From the NCBI GenBank assembly GCA_963662175.1, contig OY759222.1, positions 12,286,222 through 12,350,221 on the forward strand: 64,000 bases of DNA, given 5' to 3'. The position numbers and the translations under genes were made by a program. The notes below the pieces were generated by a model. That model did not search any database, had not been told where the DNA came from, and saw only the letters and a list, made by a program, of their open reading frames with translations. Positions within the stretch are counted from its first letter, which is position 1, and each line of letters begins with the position of its first letter. This DNA comes from Aradus depressus. Its lineage: Eukaryota > Arthropoda > Insecta > Hemiptera > Aradidae. Shown piece after piece: positions 11,062-21,216 of the stretch.

Positions 11062-11490
11062 AAGGTTGGAGCCGAATCAGCCGAAGAGAAGAGGTAAATC
11101 AAATAAAAAAGCCTCATAAATAATATTCGATGTAATGAATGTATTGGCACCCCCATAAGGATGTAATGAATGTATTGTCACCACTCCCCCCCCCCCCCCC
11201 CCCCCCCCAATAAGGTTGGAGCCGAATCAGCCGAAGAGAAGAGGTAAATCAAATAAAAAAGCCTCATAAATAATATTCGATGTAATGAATGTATTGGCAC
11301 CCCCATAAGGATGTAATGAATGTATTGTCACCACTCCCCCACTCCCCCCCCCCCCCCCCCCCCCCCCAATAAGGTTGGAGCCGAATCAGCCGAAGAGAAG
11401 AGGTAAATCAAATAAAAAAGCCTCATAATATTCGATGTAATGAATGTATTGGCACCCCCATAAGGATGTAATGAATGTATTGTCACCACT

Positions 11491-11522
<32 letters not shown>

Positions 11523-11848
11523 AAGGTTGGAGCCGAATCAGCCGAAGAGAAGAGGTAAATCAAATAAAAAAGCCTCATAAATAATATTCGATGTAATGAA
11601 TGTATTGGCACCCCCATAAGGATGTAATGAATGTATTGTCACCACTCCCCCACTCCCCCCCCCCCCCCCCCCCCCCCCAATAAGGTTGGAGCCGAATCAG
11701 CCGAAGAGAAGAGGTAAATCAAATAAAAAAGCCTCATAATATTCGATGTAATGAATGTATTGGCACCCCCCATAAGGATGTATTGGCACCCCTCCCCCTC
11801 CCCCCCCCCCCCCCCCCCCAATAAGGTTGGAGCCGAATCAGCCGAAGA
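9691..11848. repeat. Satellite-like tandem array with long C-tracts
   Basis: About 13 higher-order units of roughly 140-240 bp. Each runs GGTTGGAGCCGAATCAGCCG, AGAAGAGGTAAATCAAATAA, CCTCATAA and ATTCGATGTAATGAATGTAT, then one to four copies of a 31-bp TTGGCACCCCCATAAGGATG-type minisatellite, then a pure or nearly pure C-tract of 14-40. Units differ mainly in minisatellite copy number, an ATA insertion and C-tract length, as expected from slippage and unequal exchange. The reading frames across it (Gly-rich, HSLH repeats) are by-products. Confidence 0.93.
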
Positions 11849-11912
11849 TTGATTTCAGGGAGAGCGATAACTTACTTGTTAATTCGAGCTGGGGAAGTAC
11901 ATTTTCTTCATC
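11849..11912 (+). repeat. Family B right-end fragment closing the array
   Basis: GATTTCAGGGAGAGCGATAA, then TTAATTCGAGCTGGGGAAGT. The array abuts the Family B 3' end directly, which places the array inside a former Family B copy. Confidence 0.72.
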
Positions 11913-12887
11913 AAGCAAGTAAACCTTGCCAGCTGTATTCCTTCCTACAAACACACCTACTCGATTAAAAGTTTCATTTCCCAGTTATTTTTTTTCTTGC
12001 TTTTATCATTGCAATTCAATTATACTTGCAATGCACTTCTGGATCATATATAAAAAATACAGGAAGTTGTATTTTATACATGTGGTCAGAGTAATATAAT
12101 TCCTAGGTACAGATAATGACAGTTTTGAACCCATAAAACATGAAGAGAAAAAAAATAATTTGGTACGAGCAGGAAGTTTTCAAGGCGATCGACATTGCAA
12201 AGTTGCATACATGAAGCTCTATATGCATTTGAGAATATCCCTTCCGTATTTGTATGCATACATTTTAAGAAAGGTTTCTTGGGTTGGGTTGTCGAGGATA
12301 CTACGTTTGATAATATATATAATTTTACGGCTTATCTCTCAATTTTTTTATGGATTAGAATTAATCACTTTTTAATATTAACTGGACTGACTTCAATAGT
12401 TAGCACATGTGACCCTTTCATTCCAAATTTCAAGTTTATAGTTACAATTGTTTTTGCGGTAGAACGCTCACAAGTTTTCAATCAAATACTCACATGCACA
12501 GACAGACAACATCGCGAGAATGGTCAAAAGCTCAGCAATAACTCTCAGGTAGAAATGTATAAAATAAACCTTACAAAAAAATGAAACAATGAATGGGGTT
12601 ATTATCCTATGAAGATTAACCAGACCATGCTTCCCATCTCACAGGAAGAGAGAAAAATGCGTGAAAAGATAATTGTGGAGCAAGATACCAGTAGGAGTAA
12701 GGTTCTATTAATGAATGAATATTTCTTAGCCCTGGATTCTGGATTCTAAGAGTCCTTCTCGTCATATTTATATTCATTAGCCTACACTTATAAGTTCTAG
12801 CCAGTTCTTACCTTTGCATTCGGGAGTAATGTATTTACAAGTTTATTTAACAATGAAGGCAATGACCTTTTTAAAAACCTTCAAACA
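11913..12887. other. Stretch without recognised features
   Basis: AT-rich. An open frame of 129 codons (12195-12584, +) has mixed hydrophobic content, no domain I recognise, and contains repeat-like ACAGACAGAC near its end, so I do not call it a gene. Confidence 0.4.
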
Positions 12888-13325
12888 AACTTTTTACTTC
12901 CCCATATATATGACGTATAGGGGAAGTTATGTAACCGGTCAAAAACTCGAGTTTTCAACAGAATTTCATGTTTTCTGACCTCCAAATTCAAAATATAAAA
13001 AAAAATGTCTGACTTTTGGTGTGGCTGTAACACGATAACTCCTGGTATCGACACGAAGTTGTATATGTGTGACCAGAACCCCATAAGGACAACACCTAAG
13101 GGTTTTCAGCCAAACCAAAGGAAAGGGGGAGGTTCAGGGATTGAAAAACCCTTATACACAAAAACATCGACACAAAATTTAATGTGAGGATTTAGGAGCC
13201 CCTAGGTAAATCAACTATGAAATATGCGCAAACAGTTGACTGGTTTTGGAGAGGGACCAAAAAGTAATGCATTAATTCGTTCTGGGGAGGTACATCGCCG
13301 GTGATTCACCGACGACTTTTTTTCT
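12888..13325 (+). repeat. Family B copy
   Basis: Left end TTACTTCCCCATATATATGA then CGTATAGGGGAAGTTATG, showing the terminal palindrome with ACTTCCCC / GGGGAAGT arms. Right end GTACATCGCCGGTGATTCAC, then CGACGACTTTTTTT. The internal units are shortened. Confidence 0.87.
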
Positions 13326-13387
13326 TTTACTTGAACATTAGACAGATTTTTATATATTTTTATTATTATTTTTTTTTTTTTTGTCAA

Positions 13388-13530
13388 CTTAAAGAGCGCA
13401 AGGTAGACCTGTAATTTTTTTCGAATGATGTCTCCCGTTTGTTAACGACATTCTAGAACATTGGAAATGTTTGATTTTTTTGCTATTTCGAGTTTTTCAA
13501 GGCCAACAGGAATTCTATGGCTTATTGATC
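13388..13530 (+). repeat. Family C repeat copy
   Basis: AGAGCGCAAGGTAGACCTGT to TTTTCAAGGCCAACAGGAAT. It shares order and wording with 49018-49160, and the reverse complement of 9570-9680. Confidence 0.75.
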
Positions 13531-13785
13531 TGTTAGTTATTTTGACTCATGCCCGGGCTTTTAACTTCGAGGTCATATCGCCTATTATCAGAGCGCTCTT
13601 TTGTCGCTCTGGTGGACATGAACCCGTCTCTCTTAGGGTAGGGGTCTTTAACGAGTACCTGACATCGTACCACCCGAAGGACGGCGTGCTCTCGTGGTTT
13701 TTTCTCTCCCAGGTAAAAAACCAAAGAGCCTCGGCCAGGTTTTGTACCCGCGATCTTCAATAAGCAAGCACTCGTATCGGTGCCC
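13531..13785 (-). mobile_element. SINE1 copy with target-site duplication
   Basis: Minus strand, from TGACTCATGCCCGGGC to CGATCTTCAATAAGCAAGCA, with a central deletion. TATTGATC flanks it at 13523-13530 and 13786-13793. It landed directly beside Family C. Confidence 0.88.
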
Positions 13786-13799
13786 TATTGATCCTTACG

Positions 13800-14929
13800 T
13801 TGCTTAAATGAGGTTTAGATAAATTTTTATGAACCTATTAAGACTCACCGTGATTTTAGCCAATTCGGTCCCAGTTTCGCCCGATGTCTACGTCCGTTCT
13901 GTACCGCAAGTGTGATAAGCTGCGAAGTCCTCAAAAATATTTTCCTGCAATACTCCTCTCGTCTGGTACTTCTACCAATATTAATATTCAGAGACAGTGC
14001 TTTAAGGCGAAAACGGGACAGTCAGAAAAATCCCTTATTCTTCAATCCATTTCCAGGCTACCCAGATATAAGAGAAACTATTATATTATATATATTTATT
14101 CTCACCCCTCCCCACTATTATAATTGTGCTTAAAAGATAGCTTATCACAAAAATCCTAATAACTGCAGATGAAACGAATTTATCGACATTAATTTTAAAT
14201 TAAGATTCAGAATTCTCTGAATAAGGCGATCGACAGATTTCTTACAGAGGCAGAGAGAAAACTTAATTAATTACTGAATTGTCTCTTCTTATTCTATTGT
14301 TCGTTTCACTATGAACTGCTGGGTGTAGTATATTTACATAAGTATATTACTCTTTAATCTTGTGCAACCTTTAAGTCGTCTCTGAAACTACGAAGCTACA
14401 GACAGACCTCACACACCCGTTATATTTCAATTATTGTTTTCAATTTAGGGAACTCTAAAAAATATACATGAAACAGAGAAAGTGTCAATAGTATGCCCAT
14501 TGATGAGTTGGTGTAGTTTGACAAATTGATTTTGTTCGACAATTGGGATTGTTCAACATGAGTGGTCCAGACGTTGAGAAACTCAAACAAATTGGCAAAT
14601 TTTATTAAAATAACCAAAGAAATGGGGTCGATTCACTTTAGATATATATATTTTTTTATTCGTGAAACTTAACAACGACCTAGGGTTCAAGAACGTGAAA
14701 ATCAAATATGAAACGGAGCTCTTGGTAAAGAAATCAGCTGGAGAACTGCATTGGAACTGCACACATAAGGGGAGACTCGAACAACTGATCTTCTGCTTGA
14801 TAGCTGATAGTAAATAACCAAATAGTGTATATAATATATATGTTACGGGTAAAGTTAGATTAACGGTTAAACCTAGGTAAACTGCGTAGTACCCGCTGCC
14901 GTAGTACCCGACTGTTCTTATCCCTTCCC
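13800..14929. other. Mostly unassigned stretch
   Basis: Contains a weak Family B fragment at about 14138-14285 (TCCTAATAACTGCAGATGAA) and otherwise no recognisable element. Short frames at 13884-14133 and 14420-14617 have no domain. Confidence 0.45.
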
Positions 14930-15060
14930 TCCGAGCCTGGACGTTGTCTGGTACTCTAAGAAGACCTCAACCCTAAGTAACTAGCCAGGTAAAATGTAAG
15001 GCTCCTTTAGTAGAGTCGGGCTCATGTCCATTCCACCAGAGCGCTCTGGTAGTAGGCTAG
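14930..15060 (+). mobile_element. SINE1 3' fragment
   Basis: CGAGCCTGGACGTTGTCTGG through GTAGAGTCGGGCTCATGTCC to CCAGAGCGCTCTGGTAGTAG. Head and tail are missing. Confidence 0.75.
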
Positions 15061-15944
15061 AGGCTCTCGAAAGACAAGTCAAGGATCTGCAGGACAATAT
15101 AGTCATGGTTTCCAAATAAATTAAATCAGTAACAACACCTTTCAGATCATTACAATATTGTTTCCAATTGTGCAAATCATAACTGATATCCCCCTATTAT
15201 CAATTTGTATTTTTAAATATATATAAATGGTGTTATATAACCACATATAAATAAGGTGTGTGGTAAACAATTTTCCTTATCCACGTTAATTGTGGTTATT
15301 GTTCTATAACGATTTCGAATCACATTATAACGACTGACGTGCCAATTTTGCTTAACATATAAACATATAATTTTCTTGCGGTTTCGTGCCGCATGTACAC
15401 ATGCAATATTCTACGTGCAACTTCTTGAGAAACTGCAGCGCAATAAAACTACTCTTTAGGCATCTTTAAGAAGTCAATGTTCTATTAACCCAACGCTCCA
15501 AAGATGAGATTGCACTTCTAATGACGAGTTATTTCCAGTTGCATTATGGCTATTCCTTCTCTTAAAGGGGTACTCATTTTTAATTGTACAAATGTCTGAG
15601 TTTTCAGGCTCATGTCTACCAGAGTGCTCTTTCGTTGCGAACTTATTCATATTTAAAAATCTGTCAAAAGTTGTGCAGAAATCCAAATAGCCAAGTCTTT
15701 GCGAACCATTGCCAAGTATGCTGTAACTGTGTGATGACCCGTAAAGGGCATTAGTTGGTAACCAAGGTCTACAGTAGAGTGTCCTTGTCAATGGAACCAT
15801 CTCATTTAGTTTAATTGCTTTGTAATTATCTGAGTATCAACCAAAAGACGCAGAGAAGCCTCTGTCAGGGTACTTAGCCTCATGGGCGGACCCAGGAGGG
15901 GGGCATGTTTATAGGATCAAAGGCAAAAAAAAAAAACTACCGGC
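15061..15944. other. Mostly unassigned stretch
   Basis: A short SINE1-like scrap lies at about 15600-15636 (GGCTCATGTCTACCAGAGTG). The 108-codon minus-strand frame 15474-15800 includes that scrap and is not a gene. Nothing else recognised. Confidence 0.45.
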
Positions 15945-16175
15945 TATGTACGTATCCAGCACGAATTATTCAATTACGTTGTCGCACTACGTCCAAATAG
16001 ACGTCGTCCCTAGAGGGTTCTGAAAAGACATATAATCACGAATTATAGTGTTCACAGACACACACACAGACACACATATTGACAGATTTTTTTTTTATCA
16101 AGGTCGGAAAACATGCAATTTCCATAAAAACTCCGTATCAAATTTCTAACCAATTACATAACTTCCCCTAGACGC
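15945..16175 (-). repeat. Family B copy, internally deleted
   Basis: The 3'-end scrap (ATTACGTTGTCGCACTACGT) is followed by GACGTCGTCCCTAGAGGGTT, a GACACACACAC stretch, and the left terminus read backwards (CCAATTACATAACTTCCCCT). Confidence 0.75.
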
Positions 16176-16177
16176 GC

Positions 16178-16252
16178 TAGACCGGGCTCATGTCCACCAG
16201 AGTGACGAAACAGCGCTCTGGTAGTAGGCGATATGACCTCTTAGTTAAATAT
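16178..16252 (+). mobile_element. SINE1 3' fragment
   Basis: CGGGCTCATGTCCACCAGAG to TAGGCGATATGACCTCTTAG. It sits directly on the end of a Family B copy. Confidence 0.8.
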
Positions 16253-16379
16253 TGGGTTTGGGAATTCGATCAGAAGTTCGATGCTGTTTCCACCAAAATG
16301 TCATAGTTATATAAAACGAAAAAAAAAAATTGGGGCAATGTACTTGAAATTTAGTGTCGATACATTGTACATACACTCA

Positions 16380-16541
16380 ACTATGGGAGTCCTAAAGTTT
16401 GCCTATCCCATTTTTTTATTCACCTAGGGATATTAGTATCTGACATCGTACCGGCTCGGGACCATCTGTTAACGTCACATCCGAAGGATGGCGTGCTTAA
16501 GTATTTTTACCTCTCAAATAAAATAAACTAAGGGCCTCGGG
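16380..16541 (-). mobile_element. SINE1 central fragment
   Basis: ACTATGGGAGTCCTAAAGTT through CACATCCGAAGGATGGCGTG to AATAAACTAAGGGCCTCGG. It lies opposite in orientation to the neighbouring 16178 fragment, so the two together look like an eroded inverted pair. Confidence 0.85.
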
Positions 16542-17049
16542 TTGTCTTATAGAAAATATTTCCATAGTTAAGTGAGTCGTGTCATAACCCTCTCGATGAT
16601 AATGCGCATGAGAAATTTTCAAAAGTGTGGTTTAATAACTAAAACGCACAAAATTTGCACAATTTAAATGCACTTTTTTCCTTTCTTCACAAAACAAGGT
16701 GCCCTACATTTGAAAAATAGCCTTGCTATAAAGAACTTGAATTTTGAATCATCATAAAACGAAAACAGGTTTACATAGTATTTAATCACATGTTAAAAAA
16801 ACCCAAAAAAAAATCATAATCACATATTTAAGTTTGGAACCGGTTATACATCTACTGATCCAAGGTGCAACACCCTCCCATGTTGAGGAGAAAAAAAGAA
16901 GCACTGACCCACTAACCCTCTTACTGACTCGCGTCACATTGTCTAATTTGACTGTAGGAAAAGATGTAGGCGCGGATCCAGAAGAGGCGATCACCTCCCC
17001 CCCCCCCCCCCCCCCCCCCAAAAGGTATTAATTTGTGAATTTTATAAGG
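16542..17049. other. AT-rich stretch with a C-tract
   Basis: No repeat family recognised. A run of about 23 C at 16997-17019 follows GGCGCGGATCCAGAAGAGGC. Confidence 0.45.
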
Positions 17050-17135
17050 ACTTTATCGCCTACTACCAGAGCGCTCTTTCGTCACTCTCGTGGACCTGAG
17101 CCTGACTCTACTGAGAGATCCTAAATTTATATGCC
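17050..17135 (-). mobile_element. SINE1 3' fragment
   Basis: TTTATCGCCTACTACCAGAG to GAGAGATCCTAAATTTATAT on the minus strand. Confidence 0.78.
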
Positions 17136-17300
17136 TTATGGCGTTTTGGATATATAAAATTTCGTGCCCATACACTCGTTACATCGGCAGTATTTATTAT
17201 ATAGGCCCCACCCCCTCCTACCCCCAATCCCCTTTGGCCGATTTGGCTTGACAATCAACAGGTGTCGTCCTTAGCTGGTTCTGAATACAAATATAATAGT
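17136..17300 (-). repeat. Family B internal fragment
   Basis: TAAAATTTCGTGCCCATACA, CTCGTTACATCGGCAG, then TTTGGCCGATTTGGCTTGAC and AACAGGTGTCGTCC. Confidence 0.78.
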
Positions 17301-17302
17301 GC

Positions 17303-17340
17303 ATGGAAGGCGCCGGTAGCTTAGTGGTATGCATGCTTGC
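17303..17340 (+). mobile_element. SINE1 tRNA-like head only
   Basis: GGAAGGCGCCGGTAGCTTAG and TGGTATGCATGCTTGC. Only the A-box part of the head is present. Confidence 0.75.
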
Positions 17341-17417
17341 AAATTACAATGATAATAATTGTAGGAATATTGAGGGTCAGTCAAAGATGGAAAAAAAACA
17401 CTATTCAGATGCCAACG

Positions 17418-17444
17418 TTTCAATATATTTTATATCATCATCAG
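17418..17444 (-). ncRNA. Hammerhead-like ribozyme core, candidate
   Basis: On the minus strand CTGATGA is followed by TGATATAAAATATATT, which can fold as a 5-bp AT stem with an AAA loop, and then GAAAC. The flanks GTAGGCC before and GTTGGC after are shared with the 26.6-kb motif although the stem sequence differs. Helix III is not convincing. Confidence 0.35.
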
Positions 17445-17709
17445 GGCCTACAAACATGGGGGGAAATCAAGATTAGAATCAAAAATAAACAAAAAAAAAA
17501 TTATTTTGTTGATAAACATTACTGAACGTTAAAAATACACTATAACAAGTTAAAAATTGAAACTGACTTACTATGAATAATTACTAAACATTAAAATTAA
17601 ATATGATTACATTACTAAACATAAACATTAATAATGGAAATAGACAAATAGGTGGAACATAATAAAGAGTAAACATTAAAATGACTTACTATGAATAAGC
17701 AGGGTTGGG

Positions 17710-17750
17710 GAGAAGACATGTAAGACTTCATCCAGTCTACATGTCTTCTC
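17710..17750. repeat. Short hairpin, 13-bp perfect arms
   Basis: GAGAAGACATGTA and TACATGTCTTCTC face each other across a 15-nt spacer. GAC and GTC extend the stem past a single bulged A. Function unknown; it may be the remains of a foldback element. Confidence 0.7.
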
Positions 17751-17759
17751 ATTTTTTCA

Positions 17760-18227
17760 GTAGCATTTTTTTTAATTTGACTGTGTATAAGGGTAATGGT
17801 TAAGGAACCTTATTATATAATTGTACCTCTGTAAATGCGACTGTTATAATAAACTCTTCTTCTTCTGATATTCCCAAAGAGACGGGTATAAAATAAAATA
17901 ACACTGTATTTGCAATATAATGGCCCCATTTTTATGAATGTCGAATAGCGGTAATAAAAAACATTATTAAATTTTAAATTAAATAGCTATCTCCTCAGTT
18001 GAATTCTTCCCCCTTCCCCCTCAATTTAATAACACCTTTATGGACGTGAAAATTTAATAACCTTGGAAGTAGTTCATGGAGGAACCTCTCAGAATACCTT
18101 TTTAGCATTTTAATAGACATGTAATTTAGGGGTGCTGTCCGTCAGGCTTTAGGTCAGTCAACCCCCAGGGGCAATTGACCTGCGAATGAGCCTGTTCTTG
18201 TGGTGTAGCGTTACATCCATATAGACT
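17760..18227. other. Stretch without recognised features
   Basis: AT-rich with no repeat family recognised. Confidence 0.4.
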
Positions 18228-18410
18228 GACGAAGAAAAAAAAAAACTGTCGGTGAATCACTGGCATTGTACTTCTCCAGCGTTAATTAATCAACTAAGTT
18301 TTTCGCTCTCCCTCTGAGACTAATCGATTGTTGATCGATACATTCATTGGCAGTTATTAGGGTTTTTGATTTGAGCGAAGGGGTTTTGAATTTAAATATA
18401 AAATTCACTA
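18228..18410 (-). repeat. Family B 3' half
   Basis: GTCGGTGAATCACTGGCATT, then GTACTTCTCCAGCGTTAATT, the CGCTCTCCCTC stretch and CATTGGCAGTTATTAGGG on the minus strand. Confidence 0.83.
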
Positions 18411-19077
18411 ATAATTAATTTAATTGTTAATACAATTTTTCTTTTGTATCTTATCAATTCTGGGTGCAACAACCAGCGTCTATGATGTACATGTAGATAT
18501 GGTGGCGTGGATTGCATGTGAGAGGAAGGCCACCCAGTGGTAGATCCTCGACACGGAAATGCCTCTTAATTATTAGGATACTTGAAATGTGAGAATGACA
18601 CAATAAGAAAAAATAATAAAAAAATAAAATAAAAAGGAATTGGAAGACAATTTTGATGGATGGGTAGTGAGAGAGGTAATAAAAGTAAAGGAAAATAATG
18701 TTGAAAATATTAAGGACGAAGATTATTAAAGGTGACAATAAGTTGCGGTTCCATCTTCTCTTCAACCTGTGTGGGAGGCTCTACGTGGGAAGTGTTGTGA
18801 AGATAATGTACGTATTTCTGGGTTTGTATTTGTGTAAAGTTTGCTAAAAAACCGTTTGTAAGTAATTTGTATTGTTTAGGGTATTGTTTGTATCAGGAGA
18901 TCGTTATGAAATGTTTTGTAGTTTGTTTATGGGGGGCACAATGTTATCAGTCTGAGGGTTTTTAACTAAAACGCCTGAGTTCGTTTTAAGTTACCTAGAT
19001 ATTTTTGGTGAACCTTTTTCATTGATACTTAACATTTTTGGACTTAATAAAAAATATAAAGAAAAACATACATAGTA
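18411..19077. other. Stretch without recognised features
   Basis: Purine-rich on the plus strand between 18590 and 18740, which creates a pyrimidine-driven hydrophobic minus-strand frame (18454-18765) with no domain. Nothing recognised. Confidence 0.4.
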
Positions 19078-19212
19078 CATGCTCGGGACCATCGCTTAAC
19101 GTTCCATCCGAAGGACGGCGTGCTCATGGTTTTTCACCTATCAGATAAAAAACCTAAGAGCGTCGGCCGGCTATTGAACCCGCGGTCTTGAGCTCAGTAC
19201 GCAAGCAGGTAA
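19078..19212 (-). mobile_element. SINE1 5' fragment
   Basis: ATGCTCGGGACCATCGCTTA, CCATCCGAAGGACGGCGTGC, then GGTCTTGAGCTCAGTACGCA on the minus strand. The 3' half is absent. Confidence 0.85.
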
Positions 19213-19689
19213 ATCACTTGTTCAGAGACCTCGACATCGACCATTCTGAAACGACCAGGTCTGAACTCATAGTACTCATTGTGAAATAGTCAGGAGTTCA
19301 AAAAGATGTCTTCATATACTGCTGCCGTAGATGGGTTTAAGGAAATGATTTTGTAATAATTGCTAGTAAAAGACCCAACAGTTTTCAATAGTTAGTTTTT
19401 AAAAGTCTATAATTTATTTTTTTTTTTCTATATAAATCTCGGATGTGGTCATGTTTGGCAGACTCAATGACAGAATGGAAAGTTGTAGCCAGTCCGATGT
19501 AGCTTACCAACCTTCGGCAATTTTGTTCGGTCCAAATTTCATTGGGTCATACATACAACAAAAATAATAAATATTCTCTTCATCTCAACCGGTTCTAACA
19601 TTCCGACACCTCCAGGAACATCTGGTATTCCTTCAGTCCTGGTACAAGAAGTGAAGAACGAAGGTGAACATCGCCTTTACTTATGTACT

Positions 19690-20350
19690 CCTATCTACCC
19701 TCCAGTGTAACAACAATAATCACATCCCTTCGTTAGAGTTACTATCTAGGCTCCCTACTCGACAAACTACTAACTTGGAAACCTCACACAAATTGAAAAG
19801 CCAAGACATGAACAGAGGTTGCAAACTGTTATAAGACTACTAGACAAAAGATCTAAATTAACTTTGAAAACAAAACAACTTACTCGTATATACAATGCAG
19901 TACTCAAACCTTTGTGGATTTATGGACTAGAGCTCTGTAAGGCTTCCAATCTTCAACGCATCCAATCCCTTCAATCTAAAATCCTTCGTACAATAGCCAA
20001 GATTACTTATTAGGTCTCAAACAAAACCCTTCATACCGACCTAAACGTACCGTTTATCACCGAAGTTGCTAAATCCAAGAATAAACATTTTCCACATTTA
20101 GTTTCCACAGTAATCCTCTATTGCGTGCCCTCCATTCTGTCACACTTCCCCAACGACGCCTCAAACGTTAAGGGTCTAGAGACCTCTTTAGCAGCAGCAA
20201 TGACTGTGATTAGTTACTAATGAGAGCAACTCAGCGCCTGGGAAATGTCACCACTGGGTGATTTGTCCCCTCTTGACATCTTGACATTGCCAATTTCTCT
20301 CTCTTAGCACATTTGCTTGATGTATACATTTTTGATTTGTAAACATCTTA
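19690..20350 (+). pseudogene. Jockey-like LINE, reverse-transcriptase C-terminal fragment
   Basis: Frames read LLDKLLTWKPHTN, then LTRIYNAVLKPLWIYGLELC, then IQSLQSKILRTIAKITY, then after an in-frame TAG SNKTLHTDLNVPFITEVAKS. This is the standard Jockey/BS-type order: LGxxLDxxLTWxxH, Y-x-A-V-x-P-x-x-x-YG, QSKxLRxI, then LHxDLxxPxV. Several stops and a frameshift make it dead. The poorly conserved stretch to 20350 is probably its 3' UTR. Confidence 0.82.
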
Positions 20351-20499
20351 GCGCTCGGTAGGGCCTATGTCAGACCGTCACAGCGTAAGTCTCGTTGATG
20401 TGCGTGTGTGTCGGAAGGTTGCGCGCGCAGCGAACACACACAACTACACACTTCTTCATCTGTGGAGTCAGTTGTTTTTGAGCATTTCTTTGTGTGGTA

Positions 20500-21216
20500 C
20501 TTCGAAATCAATAGACGTCGTTCTTATTCTGGATATACATATAAAATTTCGTGTCGATAGAATAGAATAGTTTTGTTTGTCGTCGCTAGATTGCTAGATC
20601 TTTTACTCCGTACAAATGAACTAGGTTATTTCGATGAGGCGACTTTCTTTCATTGCTGTTAGGACGGCTTCTATAGGCGAGTTGTCGTCCCCTAGTATCT
20701 CTTGTAGGTGTCTTGTTTGGATCCCCTTGGCCGTTAGTACATCCTTATATCCGGGGCACTTCTCCAGGATGTGTCTTACTGTGAGACGTCAGGCCTGGGG
20801 CTGTCACCCTGTTGATGAGATGGCCATGGGTTAGCCGAGTGTGACCTAGACAGAGCCGCATCAGACACTCCTGCCTATTCTGCCTTTCCGATCTTTTCCA
20901 CTTATCAATATTTGTTTTGATGGACCTAAGTTTATTTTCTAGGTTCATATTAGTCCACATTTCTGCCCATGTTTCTTTTATTTTGTGACAGGCATTTCTT
21001 CAGATTTGATGTTAGCGTCACTACTTTTTCTTCTTCAGGCAACGTAGCTGCTTCCTTTATCAGCTGTATCGATACATTCATTCTATTCGGGAGTTATCAA
21101 GTTCGCTATTTTTTTTTTTTTTGTTTTGGAATCGGAAAGTCGCACAACACATAATTCCGTTCGAAATTCAACATAGAATTTCTGATCGATTACATAACTT
21201 TCCCTATACTTTGTAA
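20500..21216 (-). repeat. Family B copy split by a LINE
   Basis: AGACGTCGTTCTTATTCTGG to AAATTTCGTGTCGATA (20505-20556) joins logically to CGATACATTCATTCTATTCG (about 21068) and runs to the left terminus CGATTACATAACTTTCCCTA. The intervening 0.5 kb is LINE sequence. Confidence 0.78.
20562..21055 (-). pseudogene. LINE 3' end (Jockey/I-like) inserted in Family B
   Basis: On the minus strand: KIKETWAEMWTNM, then NKLRSIKTNIDKWKRSERQN, then RQECLMRLCLGHTRLTHGHL, then in a shifted frame LTVRHILEKCPGYKDVLTAK. The R-x-E-x-x-x-x-RLxxGHTxLTHG followed by HILxxCP layout is typical of the C-terminus of Jockey-related non-LTR elements. At least one frameshift separates GHTRLTH from HILEKCP. Confidence 0.85.

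Noticed and set aside
9916..11821. Glycine-rich and HSLH-repeat reading frames on both strands
   Set aside because: They are translations of the C-tract tandem array and exist only because the array units are free of stops.
9691..11848. CRISPR-like appearance of repeats separated by variable tracts
   Set aside because: The spacers are homopolymer C-tracts and minisatellite copies, the units are 140-240 bp, and the context is eukaryotic.
12195..12584. 129-codon plus-strand frame
   Set aside because: No recognisable domain or splice context; the end contains repeat-like ACAGACAGAC.
12896..12945. loxP-like site (TATACGAAGTAT-type palindrome of Family B)
   Set aside because: The similarity to the loxP arm is limited to about a dozen bases and is part of Family B's own terminal palindrome.
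18454..18765. 103-codon hydrophobic minus-strand frame
   Set aside because: It follows from a purine-rich plus strand; Leu/Phe/Tyr-rich with no domain.
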